A DNA stretch of 14,943 nucleotides from Pseudomonadota bacterium (GTDB lineage: Bacteria > Pseudomonadota > Alphaproteobacteria > Rhodospirillales > 2-02-FULL-58-16): assembly GCA_022567015.1 (NCBI GenBank), contig JADFHR010000054.1:1-14943 (forward strand), given 5' to 3'. Position 1 is the stretch's first letter; each line of letters starts with the position of its first letter. Under the pieces are notes generated by a model. The model was not told the origin of the DNA and did no database searches. It saw nothing but the letters and a program-made list of their open reading frames with translations. The position numbers and the translations under genes are program-made. This document shows positions 1 to 7,279 of this stretch, one piece after another.

Positions 1-482
1 CCCTGCTCGACGAAAAAAGCCGCGTCGTGGAGTTCGGCTCCGGCATGTCGACGCCGTGGCTGGCCCGGCGCTGCGGCTTTTTGCTCAGTATCGAGGACGA
101 CCCCCGTTGGTTCGGCGAGGTCCAGGCGCTGCTTGCTGCGCGCGGTCTTGCCAATGTGCGGCTCGAGATGCGCGATGCGGAAACCTACGCCGCCCTCACC
201 GGGTACCCGGACGCCCATTTCGACTTCGCCCTCGTCGACGGCACCGACCGCGCCGGGTGCGTGGCCAGCGTGTTGCCCAAGCTGCGTCCGGGCGGATGGA
301 TCTATCTCGACAACTCGGACAAGGACATGACCCTCGCCGACGGAGATTCCCGGCGCGCCGAGGCCCTGCTCGTCGAGGCCGCCCGGCGGTGCGGCGGGCC
401 GGTCCGCTATTTCGTCGATTTCTCGCCGACCAACTTTTTCGTCGAGCAGGGGATGCTGGTGCGCATCACCGCGCACTCCTGA
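1..482 (+). CDS. Class I SAM-dependent methyltransferase, 5'-partial
   Basis: The gene runs in from outside the window; the frame is open from base 3 (reading LLDEKSRVVEFGSGMST) and stops at TGA 480-482. It shows a Rossmann SAM-binding motif I (VVEFGSGMSTPWLA), an acidic motif II region (SIEDDPRW), a DFALVDG segment matching the post-motif strand, and LRPGGWIYLDNSD, the usual motif before the last strands. These fit a class I methyltransferase acting on a small molecule or glycan in the cytoplasm. The substrate cannot be read from the sequence; the neighbours suggest sugar or polysaccharide modification. A GTG at 27 could serve as a start, but it would cut into motif I, so the true start lies upstream. 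Its last 17 bp overlap the 3' end of the convergent asparagine synthetase gene. Confidence 0.8.
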   Translation, partial: LLDEKSRVVEFGSGMSTPWLARRCGFLLSIEDDPRWFGEVQALLAARGLANVRLEMRDAETYAALTGYPDAHFDFALVDGTDRAGCVASVLPKLRPGGWIYLDNSDKDMTLADGDSRRAEALLVEAARRCGGPVRYFVDFSPTNFFVEQGMLVRITAHS

Positions 483-2415
483 CCGGCGCCAGATGCAGCC
501 ACCGGGGGGCGAGCACGGGTTCCCGGGGCAGGGTGCGGATCGGTTTGACGAAGTGCTCCCACCAGGCTTCGGCGATGAAGGGCCGCCACAGGACCCAGGC
601 CAGGTGCGACTCCCCGTTCTCGAAGCGCCGCACCGCGTTGCGCCACCATTTCACGTTCCACCAGCCCCGGTTGGAGAACACGGGGTCGTGGAACAGGTCC
701 TTCACCGGGGCCAGGAGGGCTTCGCGGAACCACGCGTCCTGGGGCGGCAGGAAGCCCTGTTTGCCCCACCGCGAAAGGATGCCGTCGGGAACGATGCCGC
801 GCATGGCCCGGCGCAGGAGACGCTTCGTCTGCGCCTCGCCCATAAGGTACTGGGGCGGCAGCGACAGCACCAGCTCGGCCAGCCGGTGGTCGCAGAAGGG
901 CAGCCTGACTTCGCGCGAATGGGCCATGGAGTTGCGGTCGCCGTAGCGCAGCAGGGTGGGCAGATGGGCGACGAACGAATCCTCGCACAGCGCCCTGGCC
1001 AGGCCATGGTACGACGGGTCGGGGGTGCGCGCCGGGGGCGTATTTTCGGTCACCGATGCCCCGTCCATCAGGCCGAAGGCGAAGTCGCTCCCCAGCCCGA
1101 GCAGGCGCGCCGCGGCGGCGCGCGCGCGCTCCGGCATGGCGCGCTTCGCCGTCTGCGCCAGGCCGGGAAGGGCCAGGGGGTAGCGCGCCCGGATCGCCTT
1201 GCGTTCCCTCCACGCCCGGCGGTGCTGGCCGGATTGGCGCAACGCGGCCAGGTAGTCGGGAAAGTACTGTTCGTAGCCGCCGAGGAGCTCGTCCCCGCCC
1301 TGGCCGTCGAGGAGCACGGTCACGTTTTCCTCCTTGGCCCGCTCGAAGACGCACCACTGGGCGTACTGGCTGGTGCTGCCGACCGGCAGCTCGTTCATCC
1401 AGACGAAGGTCTCGATCTGCCCGAGCAGGTCGCCGGGCCGGGGCTCGACGATGTGGGCGACCACGTGGGTCTTGTCCACCACCTGTTCGGCGAACCGCCA
1501 CTCGTCGGCGGCGGTCCCCGGGAAGCGGCCGCAGAACACGTGATAGGGCCGGTCGTCGCCGATCAGGTCGCGGGCGATGCACACCAGGGCGCTCGAATCG
1601 AGGCCGCCGGAGAGGCACGAGCCCACCTCGACGTCGCTGCGCAGGCGCAGGCGCACGGAATCGACCAGAAGCTCGCGGAAGCGCTCCACCGCCTCCTCTT
1701 CGCCGAGACGGGCGAGGTCCGCATCGGGGGCCGGCGTCCAGTACGGGGTGATCTGGAACTCGAGCGTCTCGGTGTCGAGCACCAGCTTCTCGCCGCCCAG
1801 GAGCTGGCGCACGTCGGAGAACACCGTTTCCCGCTCGTCGTCCAGGCCGCGCCGCGGCTGGTGGAGGAAGCGCATCATGCGAACGTCGTCGATTTCGTCG
1901 GAAACCTCGGCCAGGGCCTGGAGCGCCTTGTACTCCGACGCGAAGGCGAAGAATTCGCGGCCCGTGGCGAAGAGCAGGGGCTTCTCGGCGAAGCGGTCGC
2001 GGGCGAACAGCATCCGGCCCCTGGCGGCGTCGAACAGGGCGAAGGCGAACATGCCGTTGAGTTCCTTGAGCACGTCGTCGCCCCAGTGGAGGTAGCCCTG
2101 CAAAAGGACCTCGGTGTCCGTGCCCGATTCGAACTGGGCGCCCTCGGCGCGCAGCCGCGCGGCAAGCTCCACGTAGTTATAGATTTCGCCGTTGAAGTTG
2201 AGGACCGCCCGGCCCTCGGGATCGCACATGGGCTGGCGGCCCCGCGGAGACGGATCGAGGATGGCCAGGCGGCGGTGGCCAAGGACGACGCGGCCGTCCA
2301 GGCCCGTCCACAGCCCGTCGCTGTCCGGCCCGCGGTGGACGAGGCGCTCGGTCATGGCCTCGACGGCTCGCGGATTCACCCGCGCCAAGCCTATGATTCC
2401 GGCAATTCCGCACAT
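466..2415 (-). CDS. asnB: Asparagine synthetase (glutamine-hydrolysing) homologue AsnB, copy 1
   Basis: A complete 649-aa protein. It begins MCGIAGIIG, so processing exposes the catalytic Cys of a class II (Ntn-type) glutamine amidotransferase domain; HRGPDSDG (27-34), NGEIYNY (75-81) and GTDTE (98-102) line the glutaminase site. The synthetase domain carries the ATP-pyrophosphatase loop SGGLDS (269-274), then DGQGGDELLGGY and EVRLPFCDHRL. Family chemistry is ATP-dependent transfer of glutamine-derived ammonia to a carboxylate, normally aspartate. In polysaccharide loci, homologues such as WbpS are thought to amidate hexuronic acids, which I infer here from context. The start is firm: MCGI must be N-terminal and GAGG lies 8 nt upstream. 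It is transcribed away from the glycosyltransferase operon and sits alone on the minus strand. It differs clearly from the second copy at 10627. Confidence 0.93.
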   Translation of the reverse strand: MCGIAGIIGLARVNPRAVEAMTERLVHRGPDSDGLWTGLDGRVVLGHRRLAILDPSPRGRQPMCDPEGRAVLNFNGEIYNYVELAARLRAEGAQFESGTDTEVLLQGYLHWGDDVLKELNGMFAFALFDAARGRMLFARDRFAEKPLLFATGREFFAFASEYKALQALAEVSDEIDDVRMMRFLHQPRRGLDDERETVFSDVRQLLGGEKLVLDTETLEFQITPYWTPAPDADLARLGEEEAVERFRELLVDSVRLRLRSDVEVGSCLSGGLDSSALVCIARDLIGDDRPYHVFCGRFPGTAADEWRFAEQVVDKTHVVAHIVEPRPGDLLGQIETFVWMNELPVGSTSQYAQWCVFERAKEENVTVLLDGQGGDELLGGYEQYFPDYLAALRQSGQHRRAWRERKAIRARYPLALPGLAQTAKRAMPERARAAAARLLGLGSDFAFGLMDGASVTENTPPARTPDPSYHGLARALCEDSFVAHLPTLLRYGDRNSMAHSREVRLPFCDHRLAELVLSLPPQYLMGEAQTKRLLRRAMRGIVPDGILSRWGKQGFLPPQDAWFREALLAPVKDLFHDPVFSNRGWWNVKWWRNAVRRFENGESHLAWVLWRPFIAEAWWEHFVKPIRTLPREPVLAPRWLHLAPVRSAR

Positions 2416-2561
2416 CTTAGTGGCCTCAGCGCGACAAGGCGGTTGTCCGCAAAGCGGTATTTCCCTTAAATATCGCCGTTCCGCGTTTGCATCCAGTATC
2501 GGTTATACACTGCCGCCTCCCGATCTTCCCGTCCCGGCGGCCCAAGGCGACGTTTGGTGGC
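2416..2561. promoter_or_regulatory. Divergent intergenic region between asnB and the FkbM gene
   Basis: This 146-bp gap separates two divergently oriented genes, so promoters for both are expected here. Bases about 2461-2510 are AT-richer than their surroundings. TATACA at 2504-2509 could be a rightward -10 element, and the reverse complement of 2467-2472 (TATTTA) a leftward one. Neither has a convincing -35 box at 16-18 bp, so I assign the region and not exact promoters. Confidence 0.3.
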
Positions 2562-3548
2562 ATGATGGCAGCCACGAACCTGTTTGAGCGCAGCCCCTTT
2601 GCCCGGGTCATGGCGGACGTGCCGGTGACCGTCTATGACGTCGGCGCGCGGGGCGGCGTGGACCTGGATCTCCTGCCCCTCGCCTTCGCCGTCGACGCCG
2701 TCACCTTCGAGCCCCATCCCGAGGAATTCAAGCGACTCGTGGACGGAGGGGCCGGCGCCGACCCGTGGCGGTCCCTGCGGCACCTGCCCTATGCGGTCAG
2801 CGGGACCGGCGGCAGGCGGCCGCTCCATGTGACGACGGACCCCGCGGCGGCGAGCCTTCTGCGCCACGACTCCGCGATTGGCGAACGTTTCAATAAACCC
2901 CAGTTTTTCACCGTCGAGCGCACCATCGACGTGGACACCCGGACCCTGGACGAGGCCGCCGCCGGCCCGCCCGATTTCCTCAAGCTCGACGCGGAGGGCG
3001 CGGAGCTCGAGATCCTGCAGGCGGCGCCGGCCGCGCTCGCCAACCTGGTGGCGATCAAGACCGAGGTCTCGTTCATCCCGCTCCGTACCGGGCAACCGCT
3101 TGCCGCCGACATCGACCGCTTCCTGCGCGGCCACGGATTTATCCTCATGGACTATTCCGGTTTCGCCCACTGGCGGCGCCGGGGATACGTGATTCATCCG
3201 CACGTGGACCGCGGCGACGAGGGCTATTCCCGCGGCCAGATCATTCACGGGGACGCCGTCTATTTCGTCGACCCCGAGTCCATCGCGGACGACGACGACG
3301 CGGCCGTGCGCAGGCTCCTGAAGGCGGCCTTCATCGCCATGGGCTACGGCTTCTTCGACCACGCCCAGATGATTCTCGAGCGTCCGGCGGTGGCCGCGTT
3401 CCTCGGCGACCGCTACGCCATCCGCGCCGCCCCCGCCCTGCGCCGCACGTCGCGGATGTATGCGCGGCGCGCCTGCCTGCGGGCGCTGGCGCGGCACCTG
3501 CGCGGCCTGGGCCCCTATGTGCGGACCATGGCCAGGCTGCTGAGATGA
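2562..3548 (+). CDS. FkbM-family methyltransferase
   Basis: About 328 aa. The N-terminal part has a SAM-binding motif VYDVGARGG (about 24-32), then VTFEPHPEEF, the acidic residue that holds the SAM ribose. DFLKLDAEGAE (about 138-148) is the hallmark FkbM motif (consensus LKIDVEGxE). FkbM enzymes O-methylate hydroxyls, often on sugars of polysaccharides or secondary metabolites; an O-methyl on a sugar of the repeat unit is the inferred role. The frame is open from a TTG at 2487, but that adds 25 unconserved residues, so I prefer ATG 2562 (or 2565) with a weak GGTGG just upstream; ATG 2613 would also keep motif I. It is the first gene of the operon; its TGA overlaps the next ATG as ATGA. The C-terminal 80 or so residues, rich in Arg and Ala, extend past the core fold. 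Confidence 0.85.
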   Translation: MMAATNLFERSPFARVMADVPVTVYDVGARGGVDLDLLPLAFAVDAVTFEPHPEEFKRLVDGGAGADPWRSLRHLPYAVSGTGGRRPLHVTTDPAAASLLRHDSAIGERFNKPQFFTVERTIDVDTRTLDEAAAGPPDFLKLDAEGAELEILQAAPAALANLVAIKTEVSFIPLRTGQPLAADIDRFLRGHGFILMDYSGFAHWRRRGYVIHPHVDRGDEGYSRGQIIHGDAVYFVDPESIADDDDAAVRRLLKAAFIAMGYGFFDHAQMILERPAVAAFLGDRYAIRAAPALRRTSRMYARRACLRALARHLRGLGPYVRTMARLLR

Positions 3549-4789
3549 GCGGTTTGCGGATCGTCATGGTCGGCCACTGCCATCCCGACATGCCCCACGT
3601 GTGCGCCATGCGGATGCGCTGCTTTGCCGGGGCCATGGCGGGCCGCGGGCATCGGGTCGTGCTGCTCAGCGAAAGCCTGGCCCGCGACGGACCGGCGCCC
3701 GATCCCGAGCGGGTCTCGAGGGACCTGGAAGGCCACGACTGGACCGTTCCCTACCGTCTTGGATGCCCGCCCCGCCGGGCGCCCCTGCTGGAAGGGGTCC
3801 GGCGGGGGCGGTTCCCCGCCGTGCCCCGCAAGGCGGTCATCGCCGCCTTCTATGTGCTGCGGGGCGGCGTCTTCGGCGACTGGGTGGCGGGCAGCCGGCC
3901 CTACTGGCAGCTCCTCGCCGACGTCTTCCGGCCCCATGTCACCTGGGGGACCTTCGGCAACACCGGCGCGTGGACCATCGCGCGCACCATCGCGCGCCGC
4001 GCCGGCTGCCCGTGGGTGATGGATCTCAAGGACAGTTGGGACGCGTTCATACCGTCGGGGCTGCGCCGTGTCGTGGCCCGCCGCTACGGCGACGCGGCGG
4101 CGCTGACGGTCCTGTCCAGGGCCCACGCCGGGCAGGCGGAGCAATGGTTCGCCGCCCAACCCGCCGTCGTCTACAGCGGCGTGCCGGCGGACCTGGCAAC
4201 CCCGGCCGCGGATGCCGCAGACGACGAATCCTTTCCGTTGACCCTGACCGGCAGCCTCTACGACGCCGAACACCTGGACACCCTCGGCGCCGGCCTGGCC
4301 GCGTGGCTGGAGAACGACGTCGCCCAGGACCAGCGCCACCGGGTTACCCTCGCCTACTTCGGCTCGGACGGGGAGCGCGTGGCGACCCTGGCCCGGCGCC
4401 TGAACGGGCTGTGCCGGGTCGACACCAAAGGCTTCCGCCCGTTGCCCGAGCTCCACGAGGCCTTGCGCCGGGCGCGCCTGAACATCTTCATCCGCTGCCC
4501 TCGGGTGCTGTTTCACCACAAGGTCTTCGAACTGCTCAGCGCCGACCGTCCCATCCTGTGCCTGCCGGGGGCGGGCGACGAGACCCGCGCCATCGTCGCC
4601 CATGTGGGGGGAACCCTGCACGGGTGCGGCGACGCCGAAGATGTCCGTCAAGCGCTGGCCCGGGTGTGGCGGGACCCCCCGGCGCCGGTCGGGATCGTCC
4701 GCGAACGCCTGCTTCGCTATTCGTGGGAGTCCCAGGCGGCCATCCTGGAGGACGTTCTGGACAAGGCCATTGCCGGGTACCCGGCATGA
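3545..4789 (+). CDS. GT-B (GT4-like) glycosyltransferase
   Basis: A complete 414-aa protein. Its start overlaps the FkbM stop as ATGA, indicating translational coupling. The N-terminus MSGLRIVMVGHCHPDMPHVCAM followed by GHRVVLLSE is a typical GT-B first strand and helix. WVMDLKDSWDAF (about 157-168) matches the 'D-x-R/K-D-x-W' segment of LPS-type GT4 enzymes. Near the C-terminus HHKVFELLSADRPILCLPG (about 324-342) resembles the donor-domain 'K-x-x-E-x-L-x-x-x-x-P-I' motif. A canonical EX7E pair is not present; only the second Glu is recognisable, as happens in some LPS GT4 subgroups. It would transfer a sugar from a nucleotide donor to a lipid-linked or growing glycan at the inner membrane face. 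No signal peptide or membrane segment is visible. Donor and acceptor cannot be predicted. Confidence 0.8.
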   Translation: MSGLRIVMVGHCHPDMPHVCAMRMRCFAGAMAGRGHRVVLLSESLARDGPAPDPERVSRDLEGHDWTVPYRLGCPPRRAPLLEGVRRGRFPAVPRKAVIAAFYVLRGGVFGDWVAGSRPYWQLLADVFRPHVTWGTFGNTGAWTIARTIARRAGCPWVMDLKDSWDAFIPSGLRRVVARRYGDAAALTVLSRAHAGQAEQWFAAQPAVVYSGVPADLATPAADAADDESFPLTLTGSLYDAEHLDTLGAGLAAWLENDVAQDQRHRVTLAYFGSDGERVATLARRLNGLCRVDTKGFRPLPELHEALRRARLNIFIRCPRVLFHHKVFELLSADRPILCLPGAGDETRAIVAHVGGTLHGCGDAEDVRQALARVWRDPPAPVGIVRERLLRYSWESQAAILEDVLDKAIAGYPA

Positions 4790-5964
4790 AGGTCGCCGTC
4801 GCCGTCCACGGCCGCTTCCACGGCTTCGATCTGGCGCGCGGCCTGCACGAACGCGGCTGTCTGTCCCAGGTGGCGACGACCTATCCGGTGTTTGCGGCGC
4901 GGCGCTTCCTGCCCCGCCCCATCCGGCTGAGGACCGCGCCGTGGCTGGAGGCCTGGCGCCGCCTGCACGGGCGGGTTCCCTTCGTGCCGGCGCCCGATCC
5001 GGGCGTGGCGGAAGCCTTCGGCCGGTTTGCCGCGCGCACCCTTCCCGGTGACGCCGACCTGCTGGCCGGGTGGAGTGGGGCGACGCGGGAGGCGATCCCG
5101 GTGGCCCATGCCCGGGGCATGCGCGTCGTCATCGAGCGCGGCTCGACCCACATCCTGCATCAGGCCCAGGTCCTGGAAGCCGAGTACGGGCGTTTCGGCC
5201 TGGCGGCGGTGCCGGTGCCGCGGGCGATCATCGAGCGGGAGCTTGAGGAATACGAAGGCGCCGACGCCGTGGCCGTCCCCACCCGCTTCGCCGCCGATAC
5301 GTTCCTCGCCCACGGAGTCCCCCGCGGCAAGGTCCACGTCAATCCCTACGGCATCGACCCTGCCCGCTTCCCCGCCCCGCGGCCGCCGTCCGATGGCCGG
5401 CGCGCGCCGCGCATCCTGTTCGTCGGCCGGGTGGGGTTGCGCAAGGGCATCCCCTGGCTGCTCCGGGCGTTCGCCTCCCTCGGCAGGCACGCGGCGCTCG
5501 AGCTCGTCGGTCCGGTGGAGCAGGGGATGGAGACGGTGCTGGCCGGCGAGCCCACGGACGGTGTCGCCATGGCCGGCCCCCTGGCCGGCGACGGGCTGGC
5601 CCGGGCCTACGCCCGGGCGGACATATTCTGCCTGCCGTCCATCGAGGACGGGTTCGGCCTGGTGCTCCTGGAGGCGATGGCGGCGGGGCTGCCCGTGGTG
5701 GCGACGGACGTGACCGGCGGCATCGAGCTGGTGCGGCCGGAGCGCGAAGGGTTCCTGGTCCCGCCCGGGGACTCGCGGGCCCTGCACGACGCCTTGTCGG
5801 CGCTGGTCGCCGACGCCGGCATGCGGCGGCGCATGGGGGCGGCGGCGCGGGCCCGGGTGGAAGACGCGTTCACGTGGCGCCACTACCGGGACCGGGCCAT
5901 CGCCGCCTATGGCCGCATCCTGAAGCGGGAAAACGCCGCCGCGCCGGCGCGGTCTGCGCCCTGA
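4786..5964 (+). CDS. Glycosyltransferase family 4
   Basis: A complete 392-aa GT-B enzyme, starting at ATG 4786, which overlaps the previous stop as ATGA; a much longer upstream open frame is only the shadow of the preceding gene. The N-domain opens MKVAVAVHGRFHGFDLARGL and carries IERGSTHILHQ, a segment typical of one GT4 subgroup. A hinge GIDPARF leads into the donor domain: ILFVGRVGLRKG (210-221; Arg215 and Lys220 are the usual phosphate-binding residues) and EDGFGLVLLE (287-296), an intact EX7E motif, then MAAGLPVVATDV. It is expected to be a retaining transferase using a nucleotide-sugar donor. It is followed by a 6-bp gap and another GT4 gene, so it belongs to the same transcript. Specificity is unknown. 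Confidence 0.9.
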   Translation: MKVAVAVHGRFHGFDLARGLHERGCLSQVATTYPVFAARRFLPRPIRLRTAPWLEAWRRLHGRVPFVPAPDPGVAEAFGRFAARTLPGDADLLAGWSGATREAIPVAHARGMRVVIERGSTHILHQAQVLEAEYGRFGLAAVPVPRAIIERELEEYEGADAVAVPTRFAADTFLAHGVPRGKVHVNPYGIDPARFPAPRPPSDGRRAPRILFVGRVGLRKGIPWLLRAFASLGRHAALELVGPVEQGMETVLAGEPTDGVAMAGPLAGDGLARAYARADIFCLPSIEDGFGLVLLEAMAAGLPVVATDVTGGIELVRPEREGFLVPPGDSRALHDALSALVADAGMRRRMGAAARARVEDAFTWRHYRDRAIAAYGRILKRENAAAPARSAP

Positions 5965-5970
5965 ACCGAA

Positions 5971-7182
5971 ATGGCGGGCCGGAAGACACTCATCATCACC
6001 GCGCCGCCGACCATCCTCGGCGGGGCGGCGACCCTGGCGCGCATCATGGCCGACCACCTGGGCGCCTTGGGTCACGCCGTCACCGTCGCCCATTACGCCA
6101 CCCTCCGCGCCGAGAGGGAATTGACCGGTTCGCTGCCCCGCCTGTTGAGAGGCGAACGGCCGGGCACGCGGCGCTACACGGCTTGGGACGGCACCGCCTT
6201 CGTCTCCGTCGGGTGCTGGCTGCCCGAGCTTGAGACCCCCTATTACCTGGACTCGCCGCGGTGGCGCCGCCTGGTGGGTGCGCACGACCGGCACCTTGCC
6301 GTGGGCGGCACGGCGCTGGTGGCGGCCCCCCTGGTCGCGGCGGGCGTTCCCCATCTCATCTGGTGCGCCAGCGACATGCTCGGCGACCGCATCGACCGGC
6401 GCCGCGCGATGGCGCCCGGGCGCCGCGCCTACGACCGGGTGTGCGTGGCCCCGTTCCTGGCCGCCCTGGAGCGCAGGATCCTGGCCGGCCGCGGGCGGGT
6501 CATGGGGGTGAGCGCCTACACCGTGGAGCGCATGCGGGCGGTGTGCGGGGAAGCCTCGCGGCCCATCGTCCGCCTGCCGGTGCCGGTCGACGGTGCGCGG
6601 TTCCGCCCGCCTGAAACACCGCCCGCGCCCGGCGTCGTCGGTTTCATCGGCCGTCTGTCGGACCCGCGGAAGAACGCGGCCCTTCTTCTGGACGCGGTGG
6701 CGCTGGCCCGCCGCCAGGGGCACGACATCACCGCCGTGCTGGCCGGGGAGAGACCGCCGGACCTGGTCGCCTACGCGGCCCGCATCGGCCTCGCGGACCG
6801 GGTGGCGTTCCCCGGCCACGTGGACGAGGCCGACCTGCCGGCCTTTTATCAGGGCCTGGATGTGTTCGTCATTCCGTCGCGCCAGGAGGGGCTGAACATC
6901 GCCGGCGTGCAGGCGGCGGCCTCGGGCGTGCCCATCATCTCCACCCGCTGCGGGGGACCGGAAGGCTATGTCACGGACGGCGTGACCGGCTTCCTCACCG
7001 GCTTCGACGCCGCCCAGATCGCGGCAAGGATCACCCAGGTGGTCACCGACCGCCCGTTGCGGGACACCCTTGCGGCCAACGCCCGCGCCATGGCCGAAGC
7101 GGAATACGCAAACGGCGTGTTCGCCCGGACCCTGGACGGGGAATGGCGCCGCACCTGGGACGAAGGCGTGGAAGGCGCCTGA
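5971..7182 (+). CDS. Glycosyltransferase family 4 with EX7Q active-site motif
   Basis: A complete 403-aa protein starting six bases after the preceding stop; no clear Shine-Dalgarno, so probably coupled translation. The N-domain opens TLIITAPPTILGGAATLARIM with a glycine-rich first loop and GHAVTVAHY. VMGVSAYTVERM and LPVPVDGARF lead to the hinge. The donor domain has VVGFIGRLSDPRKN, containing the basic phosphate-binding residues, and SRQEGLNIAGVQAAASGVP. In that last motif the first Glu is residue 306, but the second Glu of EX7E is replaced by Gln314 (codon CAG at 6910-6912). The second Glu normally contacts the donor ribose in this superfamily, so the enzyme may be impaired, use another donor, or be a natural variant. 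The rest of the fold looks intact. Confidence 0.88.
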   Translation: MAGRKTLIITAPPTILGGAATLARIMADHLGALGHAVTVAHYATLRAERELTGSLPRLLRGERPGTRRYTAWDGTAFVSVGCWLPELETPYYLDSPRWRRLVGAHDRHLAVGGTALVAAPLVAAGVPHLIWCASDMLGDRIDRRRAMAPGRRAYDRVCVAPFLAALERRILAGRGRVMGVSAYTVERMRAVCGEASRPIVRLPVPVDGARFRPPETPPAPGVVGFIGRLSDPRKNAALLLDAVALARRQGHDITAVLAGERPPDLVAYAARIGLADRVAFPGHVDEADLPAFYQGLDVFVIPSRQEGLNIAGVQAAASGVPIISTRCGGPEGYVTDGVTGFLTGFDAAQIAARITQVVTDRPLRDTLAANARAMAEAEYANGVFARTLDGEWRRTWDEGVEGA

Positions 7183-7279
7183 CGGGAACTTCCCGCCCGA
7201 ATGGCCTGTTGACGGGGTCCGGCAGATGGTTTCCCTTTGCCGGCAGACCACCGGGGGGAAATCCGAAATAACCGGTTCC

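Noticed and set aside
493..2469. Long plus-strand open frame (658 codons) opposite asnB copy 1
   Set aside because: Its translation is low-complexity (rich in Gly, Ala, His, Gln, Arg) without motifs, while the minus strand gives a complete AsnB. Such shadows are expected in GC-rich genes.
2487..2561. TTG-initiated 25-residue extension of the FkbM protein
   Set aside because: The residues are unconserved in character and have no Shine-Dalgarno; ATG 2562/2565 keeps the whole methyltransferase fold.
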